NCBI GenBank assembly: GCA_016928975.1
Contig: JAFGJR010000266.1
Location: 1 to 22,922, forward strand
Source of the DNA: Sedimentisphaerales bacterium
Lineage (GTDB): Bacteria; Planctomycetota; Phycisphaerae; Sedimentisphaerales; SG8-4
Length of the DNA: 22,922 nucleotides
Direction of reading: 5' to 3'
The translations under genes and the position numbers were made by a program. Below the pieces are notes generated by a model that was not told the DNA's origin, did not search any database, and saw only the letters and a program-made list of their open reading frames with translations. Shown here one piece after another: positions 6,466 to 15,706 of this stretch. Positions within the stretch are counted from its first letter, which is position 1, and each line of letters opens with the position of its first letter.

Positions 6466-9360
6466 ATGGGACTCGTCAGAACACCCCGAACCGTTCTTGT
6501 GACCTGGGTATTCATCCCGGCATTTCTCTGGTTGGCCTCCTCGGCCTTCGCAGGTTCCATCGTAAGCTGGGGTACTGTCGTTTTCGACAGCGCTGAACTG
6601 GCCGGTAATGACTTTGCTGCAATATCGGCTGGTCGCATACACAATCTGGCCTTGAAATCCGACGGCTCTCTCGTCAGTTGGGGGGACAATCAGTGGAACC
6701 AGGCGACACCGCCCAGTGGCAATGGTTTTGCGGCTATAGCAGCGAGTGGTTCTTACAATCTGGCCCTGATGTCAGATGGCTCTATCCTTGCCTGGGGCAG
6801 CAATGGCTCCGGTCAGGCCACACCCCCGGATGGCAACGACTTTGTCGCGATAGCCGCCGGCGGCGCGCATGGTTTGGCCTTGAGATCGGACGGCTCGATC
6901 ATCGGCTGGGGTGCCAATAGAAGACATGGCCAAGCCACGCCACCGGAAGGGAATGACTTCGTGGCGATAGCCGCCGGTGACTATCACAGCCTGGCTTTGA
7001 GATCCGACGGATCTATTGTCGGCTGGGGCTCCAATCTCTGCGGGATAGGGGCGCAGGAGCCCTTCGACGGGGTCTTTTGTGGTCAAGCCACACCCCCCGA
7101 CGGAAATGATTTTGTGGCAATAGCCGCCGGCGAATTTCACAGCCTGGCCCTGAAGTCTGACGGCTCTATTGTCGGCTGGGGCTTAGACGAAGATGGTCAG
7201 GCCACCGCGCCCGCTGGAAACGATTTCATCGCCATAGCTGCGGGTGAGGATCATAGTCTTGCGCTAAAATCCGACGGCTCCATTGTTGGGTGGGGTGCGA
7301 ATGACTATGGTCAGGCCACACCTCCTGACGGGAAGGACTTTGTGGCTTTGACGGCTGGGGCATATCACAGCCTGGCTTTGAGGGCCGACGGCTGTATTGT
7401 CGGCTGGGGCTCGAACCACGCTCAGGGTAATGGTGAGGGTTATTATGCTAGTTGTTGGGTCGGTCAGGCCACACCGCCTGTCGGTGACGATTTCGTCGCC
7501 ATAGCCACAGCCACTGGGGGAGATGTATACTATGATGGTTATGGTTCGGGCAATTCTCAATACAGTTTGGCGCTGAAATCCGATGGCTCCATCGTGGCCT
7601 GGGGAGCCAACTGGTCGGGTCAGGCCACACCCCCAGACGGTAATGACTTCGTCGCCATAGCCGCCGGTACTTATCACAGTCTTGCCCTGAAATCCGATGG
7701 CTCCATCGTGGCCTGGGGAGCCAACTGGTCGGGTCAGGCCACACCCCCAGACGGTAATGACTTCGTGGCCATAGCTGCAGGTTATAATCACAGTCTTGCC
7801 CTGAAATCTGACGGGTCCATCGTGGGCTGGGGAGCCAACGAATCTGGTCAGGCCACACCACCGTACGGAAATGACTTTGTAGCAATAGCAGCGGGTCGTA
7901 ATCATAGTCTCGCACTAGAATCTGACGGTTCCATCATCGGTTGGGGCTCGAATCACGCCTGGTCACCGAGCTGGGCCGGCGGCGAGGAGTTCTTCTGCGG
8001 CCAGGCGAGTCCGCCAGAGGGCAATGATTACATAGCGATTGCCACCTATGGAGGTGTAAGTACTAATCTCAGTCTGGCGCTGAAATCGGACGGTTCTATC
8101 GTTGCTTGGGGTTGTGACTGGAAATTCCAGCCAACGCCGCCTGATGGCAACGACTTCGTGGCGGTAGATGTAGGCACGAACCACATACTGGCGCTGAAGT
8201 GCGATCGCTCTATCCTCGCGATGACGTTAAGCGAAGACTGGTTGCATCTGACGACACCTCCCGAAGGCAACAACTTCGTGGCAATAGCCGCTGGGGATAC
8301 TTACAGTCTCGCCATCCGCAATACCTCGGGCAAATACAGCGGTGGCACAGGTGAGCCAAACGACCCGTACCAGATCGCCACAGCCGCCGACCTGATGGCA
8401 CTTGGCGAGACTCCCGAAGATTACGACAGGCACTTCATCCTGACCGCCGACATCGACCTGGACCCGAATCTGCCAGGGGGGAAGGTTTTTGACAGGGCCG
8501 TGATTGCACCGGATTGGCTTGGTTTTCGCGGAGTTCTTGACGGCAAAGGTCATACGATCTCGCATTTGACAATCGTTGGTGAAAGCAATTTGGGTTTATT
8601 CGGGTATCTATACCGCGGAGCCAAGATCTCGAATCTGGGCCTTGAAGAGGTACATGTCCATGGGGCCGGCAATGCAGTTGGGAGTCTTGCTGGCAGCATG
8701 GATCACTGGGTAGAAACCGTTGATGCGATCACTAAATGTTACAGCACGGGCAGAGTCAGTGGAGATGAGATGGTTGGAGGTCTCGTTGGTGCAAATGGCG
8801 GCGGCACGATAATCGCAAGTTTCAGCAGCACTGCGGTCACTGGAGATGACTTTGTTGGTGGCCTCGTGGGTAGCAATGGCGGGTATATCACCAACTGCTA
8901 CAGCATGGGTACAGTCACTGGAAATGACTGTATTGGCGGCCTCGTAGGAAGAAACCTATATAAAGGCATATTGAGTTCCTGGGTGGGCTGGTACAGTGTC
9001 ACAGGGTATTACGTAGGCGGCGTCCTGAATTGCTATTCAGCAGCATCGGTTGCAGGCACTGAAACGACCGGGGGTGCTGTGGGGAAGAACAGTGACGATT
9101 CAGTCTATTGGTTTCCGGCCACGATCACTGGTAGTTATTGGGACATAGAAACCAGTGATGAGCTGAACATGTGCGGTGACAAAGTGTGTGATGCATGTGA
9201 ATGCGGCTGCGACAGTTCCTACGGCAAAACGACAGCCGAGATGAAGCGACAATCCACCTTCGAAGGCTGGGACTTCATCGACGAAACCGAAAACGGCACC
9301 GCGGATATCTGGTGGATTCTTGAGGGGCAAGACTATCCGCGGCTGTGGTGGGAGCGGTAG
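6466..9360 (+). CDS. Secreted RCC1-like beta-propeller protein with C-terminal GLUG repeats
   Basis: A 964-aa exported protein. The signal peptide ends near SSAFA/G (residues about 1-28). Residues about 30-620 hold 14 units of roughly 38 residues with core AGxxHSLALKSDGSIVGWG and linker GQATPPDGNDFVAIA, the bacterial RCC1-like repeat. The N-terminus begins with a lone GSIVSWG strand and the last unit lacks exactly that strand, which would close the ring. Units 4, 7, 8 and 11 carry longer Gly- and aromatic-rich loops. From about 624 a GLUG region starts with YSGGTGEPNDPYQIAT and holds several GGLVG units. It ends in the sequence DIWWILEGQDYPRLWWER. No sorting tag such as PEP-CTERM or LPXTG is present. 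The protein probably acts as a surface or matrix binding protein; its ligand is unknown. It is the first gene of a three-gene set. Confidence 0.85.
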   Translation: MGLVRTPRTVLVTWVFIPAFLWLASSAFAGSIVSWGTVVFDSAELAGNDFAAISAGRIHNLALKSDGSLVSWGDNQWNQATPPSGNGFAAIAASGSYNLALMSDGSILAWGSNGSGQATPPDGNDFVAIAAGGAHGLALRSDGSIIGWGANRRHGQATPPEGNDFVAIAAGDYHSLALRSDGSIVGWGSNLCGIGAQEPFDGVFCGQATPPDGNDFVAIAAGEFHSLALKSDGSIVGWGLDEDGQATAPAGNDFIAIAAGEDHSLALKSDGSIVGWGANDYGQATPPDGKDFVALTAGAYHSLALRADGCIVGWGSNHAQGNGEGYYASCWVGQATPPVGDDFVAIATATGGDVYYDGYGSGNSQYSLALKSDGSIVAWGANWSGQATPPDGNDFVAIAAGTYHSLALKSDGSIVAWGANWSGQATPPDGNDFVAIAAGYNHSLALKSDGSIVGWGANESGQATPPYGNDFVAIAAGRNHSLALESDGSIIGWGSNHAWSPSWAGGEEFFCGQASPPEGNDYIAIATYGGVSTNLSLALKSDGSIVAWGCDWKFQPTPPDGNDFVAVDVGTNHILALKCDRSILAMTLSEDWLHLTTPPEGNNFVAIAAGDTYSLAIRNTSGKYSGGTGEPNDPYQIATAADLMALGETPEDYDRHFILTADIDLDPNLPGGKVFDRAVIAPDWLGFRGVLDGKGHTISHLTIVGESNLGLFGYLYRGAKISNLGLEEVHVHGAGNAVGSLAGSMDHWVETVDAITKCYSTGRVSGDEMVGGLVGANGGGTIIASFSSTAVTGDDFVGGLVGSNGGYITNCYSMGTVTGNDCIGGLVGRNLYKGILSSWVGWYSVTGYYVGGVLNCYSAASVAGTETTGGAVGKNSDDSVYWFPATITGSYWDIETSDELNMCGDKVCDACECGCDSSYGKTTAEMKRQSTFEGWDFIDETENGTADIWWILEGQDYPRLWWER
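6553..8325 (+). repeat. Array of 14 RCC1-like coding repeats (about 114-bp period)
   Basis: The coding repeats have a 38-codon basic period, stretched in a few units by insertions. Conserved DNA such as GGTCAGGCCACACC and AAATCCGACGGCTC recurs. The most conserved neighbours are units 8 and 9. This is protein-coding repetition with variable third bases, not a CRISPR array. Confidence 0.85.
7573..7766 (+). repeat. Exact 80-nt tandem duplication inside the RCC1 array
   Basis: Bases 7573-7652 and 7687-7766 are identical over 80 nt with an offset of 114 bp (38 codons). Other units differ at many third positions, so this copy is recent, from unequal recombination or gene conversion. Confidence 0.9.
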
Positions 9361-9409
9361 GAGCCTGGGTTGACTGCGGAGAATTAGCGAACCGCATGGA
9401 GGACCGAAG

Positions 9410-12061
9410 ATGAGCACGCGACATTTCGTAAAGGTGGCTGCATGTCTGACTCTGTCGATGGTCTGTCGGTCCCCGGCGGCGGATACCAGCAGCCTAACCC
9501 CTTTTTCCTGCTGCGACGGTCTGTTCAAGACGATCGTGCTGCCGGGGCCGGAGACAGTGTGGCAGAACACCAGCGGCCACACCTACCTCTATTTCGACGT
9601 CCCAAGTCGCTTCACGTTCACACCAGGGTCTCCCGTCTACCTGAAGGTGACTTTCTACAATCAAGGGTATGGTGCAGTCGGAGTGCACTATGACTCCACA
9701 AAGGGCGATTCCCTGGCCGACATGTATCGCGAGGCCGAGGAAAGCCAAGGGACGTCTCGTACCAACAGTGGCTCGTTTGTCGAGGCCTACTACCAACTGG
9801 CGTTTCCCCGGTTCGCCGGCCGACAGAACGGCGGCGCTGATCTTCGTCTCTACCTGGCGGACGGCGGGAGCACTCCGCTGTCGGTCAAGAGCGTGACGAT
9901 TCAGAATCATCCCTTCGAGATCGAACAGCTCGATCAGGTGAGCCTGATTCCCTTCTCTTGCTGCGACGGCCAGTTCCAGACGACCAAGGTTGACAGCCAG
10001 TCGGTCTGGCGGACCTTGGCGGGGAATTCCTACATGTACTTCACAATCCCCGATACCTGGCTTCCCACGCCTGGATCGCCTGCGTACTTGAAGATCACGT
10101 GCTACGACGAAGGCTATGGCACGGTCCGTGTGGAGTACGATTCGACAGCAGGCAACGCTATAGCCGACATGTACCGCCGGTCGGAGACACACACCCGATC
10201 CTCGAGGGTCAACACCCGGACGTTCGTGGATTCCTATCACGAGTTCCTGCTGCCGAAGCTGGCCGGCCGGCAGAACGGCGGTGCGGACTTTCGCCTTGCC
10301 CTGGCGGACGGCGGTACTGTCCCTCTATCCGTGAAGGCGGCGACCATTTCCACTACGCCTTTTGAGAACCCCCAGTTTCAGTACGTACTGACCAAGCCCT
10401 GGCTCGGCCCCCACACCGGACCTACCCGGGACTACGTGGACAGGAGCACACTGAATCATAAGGTCATGGTGGGCTATCAAGGCTGGTTTCGTACGCCGAA
10501 CGACCTGGCCGACAAAGGCTGGATTCACTGGTGCAGAGACGGCGTGATGATTCCCGCCAACTTCACCGTCGACATGTGGCCGGACCTCACAGAGTTCGAT
10601 CCGAATGAGCTGTTTCGCGCGGGGGATGTCATGACCCGCAGCGGCCAGCCTGCCTATCTGTTTTCCTCCACGACCCGCGCCACCGTGCGGCGGCATTTCC
10701 AGTGGATGCGCAAGTACAACATCGACGGGGCTTTTCTGCAACGATTCGTCCACTCCAGCAGCAGCGGTGCATGGGGCCACGACGAGTGGGTCTTGCATCA
10801 CGTCCGGGAGGCGGCCAATCTCGAAGGACGCATCTGGGCCATCGAATACGATGTGAGCTCGCTGAGCAGTGAGCCTAATCCCTACGACGTGATTACCACG
10901 GACTGGAAGTGGCTCGTGGACGTCGCGAAGATCCTGGAGGACCCCCGCTATGCCTACGAAGGCGCCAAGCCGGTGGTGTTCGTGTGGGGCCTGCCATATC
11001 CCGACAGGCAAATCGACAAGACCACCGCCGATGCGATCATCGACTTCTTCAAATCCGATGCTCAGTACGGCGGCAACTATGTGATCGGCGGGATTCCCTG
11101 GTGGTGGCGAGATATGACCGATTGGCACGACCACATTCGCAAGTATGACGGAGTGCTTGCCTGGATGCCGCCCGACCAGCAAGCGTACCTGAATGACTAC
11201 TACAGACTCAACAGTTGGGGAATCGACTATTTCCCCCATATCTGGCCCGGCTTCTCGTGGGCCAATCTGCAGCATCAAACCGGCTCCCAGGGTTACGTAC
11301 CGCGAGCCGGTGGAGGGTTCTTCTGGAACAAGCTCGGCCAGGCCACCGGCAGCGGGGCCACCCGGCTGTTCATCGGCATGTTCGACGAGTACGACGAGGG
11401 CACGGCCATCATGCCGATGAGTGATGACCCGCCCAATCCGCCCGCCACGTGGGGTCGGTTCATCACCAACGAGGGCAAGCCCAGCGATTGGTGGATGGTC
11501 CTGGCAGGTGAAGCGCGAAAGGTCCTGCTCCAGCAGCGGTGGTACAGCTACGTGACGCCGAGCGAGCAGACTCTGGCCAATCGGTCCAATGTAGGCCCTG
11601 AGGCGTGGGTTGATCTCGGTGCGGTCGATGTGGAGAACCAGCTTTTCCGGAAGCCCGTCGACGGAGGTCAAACCGAGGCGGTCCTCTTCGCCGGCCGGGA
11701 GTGCCGCCGTAATAGTGACCCCGGGGTCGATCGGTATATCGGCTTTGATGTCGATTCCGGTTTTGCCTGCGAGGAGTCCAACGGACTCGACGTGACTGTA
11801 GAGATCGAGTACTACGATTCGGCCGGCGCCTTAGGCCTGTCTCTGGAGTACGACAGTATCTACAGCCCCTATGCCGTTCGCTCACTGGCCCTAAGGACCC
11901 AGGGGACCGGCGAGTGGCGGACGGTGCGATTCGAGATAGCAGATGCCTACTTCGGGAATCGACAGGACGGCGCGACGGATTTCCGCCTGGTTCTGGAAGG
12001 ACCGTCCAGCCTGTACATCAACCGCGTTTGGGTCCGGACGGAGCAATCGCCGGCGTCATAG
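9410..12061 (+). CDS. Secreted GH99/GH71-like glycoside hydrolase with three copies of a beta-sandwich module
   Basis: An 883-aa exported protein with its signal peptide ending near residue 23. Two tandem modules of about 149 residues start at S28 and S178, each opening SLxPFSCCDG and carrying AGRQNGGAD(L/F)RL (positions 136 and 285). A catalytic TIM-barrel-like domain follows (about 345-712) with GYQGWF, DGAFLQRF, WAIEYDVSS, PVVFVWGLPY, GGIPWWWRD and YFPHIWPGFSW. FDEYDEGTA (658-666) matches the GH99 signature NEWHEGT and keeps both carboxylates, E660 and E663, spaced as the GH99 catalytic pair. A third, diverged module (about 735-880, GNRQDGATDFRL at 849) closes the protein. The likely activity is an endo-acting alpha-mannosidase or relative on extracellular glycan; the substrate is not determinable. 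GGAGG seven nt upstream fixes the start. Confidence 0.82.
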   Translation: MSTRHFVKVAACLTLSMVCRSPAADTSSLTPFSCCDGLFKTIVLPGPETVWQNTSGHTYLYFDVPSRFTFTPGSPVYLKVTFYNQGYGAVGVHYDSTKGDSLADMYREAEESQGTSRTNSGSFVEAYYQLAFPRFAGRQNGGADLRLYLADGGSTPLSVKSVTIQNHPFEIEQLDQVSLIPFSCCDGQFQTTKVDSQSVWRTLAGNSYMYFTIPDTWLPTPGSPAYLKITCYDEGYGTVRVEYDSTAGNAIADMYRRSETHTRSSRVNTRTFVDSYHEFLLPKLAGRQNGGADFRLALADGGTVPLSVKAATISTTPFENPQFQYVLTKPWLGPHTGPTRDYVDRSTLNHKVMVGYQGWFRTPNDLADKGWIHWCRDGVMIPANFTVDMWPDLTEFDPNELFRAGDVMTRSGQPAYLFSSTTRATVRRHFQWMRKYNIDGAFLQRFVHSSSSGAWGHDEWVLHHVREAANLEGRIWAIEYDVSSLSSEPNPYDVITTDWKWLVDVAKILEDPRYAYEGAKPVVFVWGLPYPDRQIDKTTADAIIDFFKSDAQYGGNYVIGGIPWWWRDMTDWHDHIRKYDGVLAWMPPDQQAYLNDYYRLNSWGIDYFPHIWPGFSWANLQHQTGSQGYVPRAGGGFFWNKLGQATGSGATRLFIGMFDEYDEGTAIMPMSDDPPNPPATWGRFITNEGKPSDWWMVLAGEARKVLLQQRWYSYVTPSEQTLANRSNVGPEAWVDLGAVDVENQLFRKPVDGGQTEAVLFAGRECRRNSDPGVDRYIGFDVDSGFACEESNGLDVTVEIEYYDSAGALGLSLEYDSIYSPYAVRSLALRTQGTGEWRTVRFEIADAYFGNRQDGATDFRLVLEGPSSLYINRVWVRTEQSPAS

Positions 12062-12082
12062 ACGACTGGAGGATGGGAGACC

Positions 12083-15000
12083 ATGAGAGCTGCACTTGTG
12101 ACATTGATTGTGTGTCTGCTTGCCCTGCCTGCGAACGCCCAATACAGCGGCGGGACAGGCGAGCCGAATGACCCGTACCAGATCGCCACGGCCAGCGACC
12201 TGATCGCCTTAGGGAGTGAACCCAACGACTACGACAGGCACTTCCTCCTGACCGCCGACATCGACCTTGCGGGTCACGTTTTCGGCAGGGCCGTCATCGC
12301 GCCGGCGCAGGTCGGTGGGCGTGGTGGCCTAAGTGGGGCTCCTTTCACAGGCGTCTTTGACGGCAACGGGCATACTACTTCGCACCTGACGATCACGGGC
12401 GAGAGTTTTGTCGGACTGTTCGGCCGATTGGGCTCTGGGTCCGAGGTCATAGACCTGGGTGTTGTGGATGTCAGTATAACTGGGGCAGGTAGTTATGTTG
12501 GTACGCTGGCGGGGGAAAACCTCGGGATAATCACAGACTCTTATGCGACAGGCGATGTTGCAGGGGACTGGGGCGTTGGCGGACTTGTGGGAATAAATGG
12601 TGAGTATTCCGAGTGGTACGGAATCTCGAACCCCGGCACCTTGTCCAACTGTTGGTCAGCAGGCGCGGTAAGTGGTAGTTCGTCTGTTGGCGGGCTGGTG
12701 GGGAACAACGATGGTCGTGTGGCCCAGTGTTACAGCACCGGTGTGGTCACCAGCCTTGGGGACAGTGCCTATGCCGTGGGCGGGCTGGTAGGTGGGAATC
12801 AATACGGTACTGTAGCCAGTTGCTACAGCACTTGTGAAGTCAGCGGCGAAACCCGCGTTGGCGGCCTGGTAGGAGACAATAGCTATGGTCACGTGCTTCA
12901 GAGCTACAGCACTGGTGCCGTCGGTGGCAGCGGATGGGATGTCGGCGGGCTGGTGGGTGGCGACGTAGAGTGCGATTGGCAGGAGTGTTACAGTACCGGC
13001 GTCGTGATCCAGTGCTTCTGGGATGTTCAGACCAGTGGCCAGATGACCAGCGCCGGTGGCGAGGGCAGGACGACCGCCGAGATGCAGACGGCTGCCACCT
13101 TCACGGAGGCAGGATGGGACTTCGTGGGGCCCGCGGATGGCCCCGCGGACATCTGGGCCGAGCCGGAAGGCAGAGGCTATCCGATTCAGTGGTGGCAATT
13201 AGCAGTATTGCCGTCTCTACCGGATTTCTCCGGGGGCACGGGACAGGTGGATGATCCATACCTGATTTCGACGGCAGAGGAGCTGAACAGCATCAGTTAC
13301 AATCCAAGACTGATGGAGTCGTACTTCAAACTGACCGCCGACGTCAGCCTGGCAGGCCTCGATTTCTATCCCATAGGCAATGAAGCCTCTGCATATGCAG
13401 GTGTGTTCGATGGCAATAACCATATGATTTCCAACTTCGCCTATGACTCGAACGGAATAGACGATGTAGGCCTCTTCGGATACGTTCGTGGAGGGGCCAT
13501 CAAGGACCTGGGATTGATTGATCCCAAGATTGATGCGGGGACGGGCAACTGCGTTGGATCGCTTGTTGGTTACGTCGCGCAAGGAACTATTGCCAACTGC
13601 TATGCCAGTGGTGGGGCGGTGTCAGCAAGTGGTGCGGTCGGTGGACTGGTGGGGAGCATTGGCCTAAGCAGCACTGTAACCCAGTGCTGCAGCAACAGCG
13701 TGGTAACTGGCACGGGCGGGGCTGTCGGCGGACTGGTGGGGGCCAATGTTGGTAGTCTGACCCAGTGCTACAGCACTGGTGCGGTCGAGGGCTATTGGTA
13801 TGTTGGCGGTCTGTTGGGCTACAACTACGAAGGTTCTGTGACCCAATGCTACAGCACCGGTGCGGTCAAGGGTTGGAAGGAGGTCGGCGGGCTTGTGGGG
13901 TACGGTGCCTCTGGTTGGTGGTGGGGAGGGAACGTGGCCGCCAGCTTCTGGGATATCCAGGCCAGCGGTCAGACGGCCAGTGGGGGGGGCGAGGGCAAGA
14001 CGACGGCTGAGATGCTGACGGCCAAGACGTTTCTTGATGCTGGCTGGGACTTTGTTGACGAAACCGAAAACGGTACAGAGGACATCTGGTGGATTTACGA
14101 AGATGTGGACTATCCCCGGCTTTGGTTCGAGACAGTCCCCGCCTTGCGGGCCTTCGACCCGGATCCCCCGAATGGTTCCACTGGTGTCTCCCGCTCGCCT
14201 ACTCTGTCGTGGGCCTCAGCAGGTCCGGGCATGGAACATGACGTTTACCTTGGCGACAATGAGGCCGCCGTGGCGAACGCGACACCGGCCAGCTCGGGAA
14301 TCTACCTCGGTCGCCAGCCATCGGAGACAACTACATTCAGACCTGCGAACCTGGAGTGGCTCAAGACCTACTACTGGCGAATCGACGAGGTCAATCAGGC
14401 CGATCCCAGCGGCCCCACGATGGGCCGCATCTGGAGCTTCACCGTCAGCGACTTCATTGTATCCCGTTCTCCCGGAAACGGCGCCGGCAATGTCAGCCAA
14501 TCCCCTGTTCTTACATGGGTGCCCGGAGGGCCCGGTCTGAAGTACGATGTGTACTTAGACGAGGCCGAGGAAAGCGTGGCCAACGCCACCACGGAGAGCC
14601 AGGGCGTCTATCGCGGCCGGCAGACATCGGAGATGACCAACTATGCGCCTTCCGGCCTGAAATGGGGCAAGACCTATTACTGGCGGATAGACGTTGTCGA
14701 TGAAGCCGATCCGGCTGGCGCATGGAAGAGTGATGTCTGGCGCTTCACCACGGCAGATTTCGCGACTTCTCCCTATCCGGCGGACGGTGATATTAGCGAA
14801 GCCATTCAGTCGCTGGTCCTCAGTTGGTTGACCGCAGCCCCGCATGTGCAACAGGACATCTACTTCGGCGAGGACGAGACAGCAGTCACTAACGCGACGC
14901 CTGAGAGCGAAGGGATCTATCGCGGCCGTCGGTCGGCGGAGGAAACCTCGTATGCCCCGGGTCCGCTGGAGTTGGGCAAGACCTACTATTGGCGAATCGA

Positions 15001-15631
15001 CGCTGTTGACCCTGCCGACCCAAGCAGGCCCTCCAAAGGTAAGGTCTGGAGCTTCAAAGCGGCCCATTTGGTGGTAGTGGCGATCGTAGATGACTTTGAG
15101 AGTTACACGGATGAAGAGCAAGAAGGCAATCGAATCTTCGAAACCTGGATCGACGGTTATGGAACAGCCGATAACGGCGCCATAGTCGGTTACTTGGAAC
15201 CGCCTTATGCCGAGCAGATAATTGTGCACGGTGGCAGGCAATCCATGCCTCTCTTTTATGGCAACGGGCCGGCGTTCAATTCGGAAGCCCAGAGGACTTG
15301 GGCGACGCCAGAGGACTGGACGATAGACGATATTCAGTATCTGACGCTGTACTTCCAGGGCAGGGCGGATAACGCATTGGACTGCCTGTATGTAGGGATT
15401 CAGGACGCCTCCGGGCACATGGTCATCGTGATGCACCCGAATGCGAATGCATTGGGATCATTGCAGTGGCAGCAGTGGCGTGTCCCGCTGAGAGACGTGC
15501 AAGCGGCGGGTGTCAACACGGCACAGGTCAAGACAATGATGATTGGCGTCGGCAATCGTGCAAACCCACACCCAGGCGGAGCCGGTGTCTTCTTTATCGA
15601 CGACATTTGTCTGATGAAGACGATGCCGTAG
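12083..15631 (+). CDS. Secreted multidomain GLUG, Fn3-like and jelly-roll protein
   Basis: A 1182-aa exported protein. The signal peptide is MRAALVTLIVCLLALPANA, then QYSGG. Domains in order: GLUG region 1 (about 20-372); GLUG region 2 (about 375-687), opening FSGGTGQVDDPYLIST; three Fn3-like modules of about 100 residues (from about 689, 788 and 891), each with a DVYL or DIYF strand and ending YYWRID plus W(S/R)F; and a C-terminal galactose-binding-like jelly roll (about 994-1182) from VDDFESYTDEE to FFIDDICL. GLUG units carry GGLVG and CYSTG motifs. It begins 21 nt after the hydrolase stop and shares the GLUG paralogy with the gene at 6466. It probably attaches to polysaccharide or the cell surface. 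No catalytic motif was seen. The region after its stop holds an in-frame remnant. Confidence 0.85.
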   Translation: MRAALVTLIVCLLALPANAQYSGGTGEPNDPYQIATASDLIALGSEPNDYDRHFLLTADIDLAGHVFGRAVIAPAQVGGRGGLSGAPFTGVFDGNGHTTSHLTITGESFVGLFGRLGSGSEVIDLGVVDVSITGAGSYVGTLAGENLGIITDSYATGDVAGDWGVGGLVGINGEYSEWYGISNPGTLSNCWSAGAVSGSSSVGGLVGNNDGRVAQCYSTGVVTSLGDSAYAVGGLVGGNQYGTVASCYSTCEVSGETRVGGLVGDNSYGHVLQSYSTGAVGGSGWDVGGLVGGDVECDWQECYSTGVVIQCFWDVQTSGQMTSAGGEGRTTAEMQTAATFTEAGWDFVGPADGPADIWAEPEGRGYPIQWWQLAVLPSLPDFSGGTGQVDDPYLISTAEELNSISYNPRLMESYFKLTADVSLAGLDFYPIGNEASAYAGVFDGNNHMISNFAYDSNGIDDVGLFGYVRGGAIKDLGLIDPKIDAGTGNCVGSLVGYVAQGTIANCYASGGAVSASGAVGGLVGSIGLSSTVTQCCSNSVVTGTGGAVGGLVGANVGSLTQCYSTGAVEGYWYVGGLLGYNYEGSVTQCYSTGAVKGWKEVGGLVGYGASGWWWGGNVAASFWDIQASGQTASGGGEGKTTAEMLTAKTFLDAGWDFVDETENGTEDIWWIYEDVDYPRLWFETVPALRAFDPDPPNGSTGVSRSPTLSWASAGPGMEHDVYLGDNEAAVANATPASSGIYLGRQPSETTTFRPANLEWLKTYYWRIDEVNQADPSGPTMGRIWSFTVSDFIVSRSPGNGAGNVSQSPVLTWVPGGPGLKYDVYLDEAEESVANATTESQGVYRGRQTSEMTNYAPSGLKWGKTYYWRIDVVDEADPAGAWKSDVWRFTTADFATSPYPADGDISEAIQSLVLSWLTAAPHVQQDIYFGEDETAVTNATPESEGIYRGRRSAEETSYAPGPLELGKTYYWRIDAVDPADPSRPSKGKVWSFKAAHLVVVAIVDDFESYTDEEQEGNRIFETWIDGYGTADNGAIVGYLEPPYAEQIIVHGGRQSMPLFYGNGPAFNSEAQRTWATPEDWTIDDIQYLTLYFQGRADNALDCLYVGIQDASGHMVIVMHPNANALGSLQWQQWRVPLRDVQAAGVNTAQVKTMMIGVGNRANPHPGGAGVFFIDDICLMKTMP

Positions 15632-15706
15632 AGGTGGTGGATTCTCGAAGGCCAGGGCTATCCGCGGCTGTGGTGGGAGCAAGGCGACGAGGCGTCACCA
15701 CTGTGA
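15632..15706 (+). pseudogene. In-frame 24-codon remnant of a GLUG-protein C-terminus
   Basis: After the TAG at 15629-15631 the same frame continues RWWILEGQGYPRLWWEQ and stops with TGA at 15704-15706. It matches the last residues of the protein ending at 9360 (WWILEGQDYPRLWWER) at both protein and DNA level. The first GLUG region and the second GLUG region of the upstream gene end in related motifs. It is best read as the stranded tail of an older GLUG gene. The Fn3 and jelly-roll segment, with its own stop, was inserted or recombined ahead of it. TAG readthrough is possible but unsupported. Confidence 0.7.

Noticed and set aside
6553..8325. Possible CRISPR or satellite array
   Set aside because: The spacing is a multiple of three, substitutions fall mostly at third bases and the frame is open throughout, so it is coding repetition.
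10325..11671. A 448-codon open frame on the minus strand
   Set aside because: It lies entirely opposite the hydrolase gene, has no recognisable domain and has the Arg/Gly/His-rich look of a high-GC shadow frame.
14555..15436. A 293-codon open frame on the minus strand
   Set aside because: It lies opposite the Fn3 and jelly-roll region, without a start signal or known motif.
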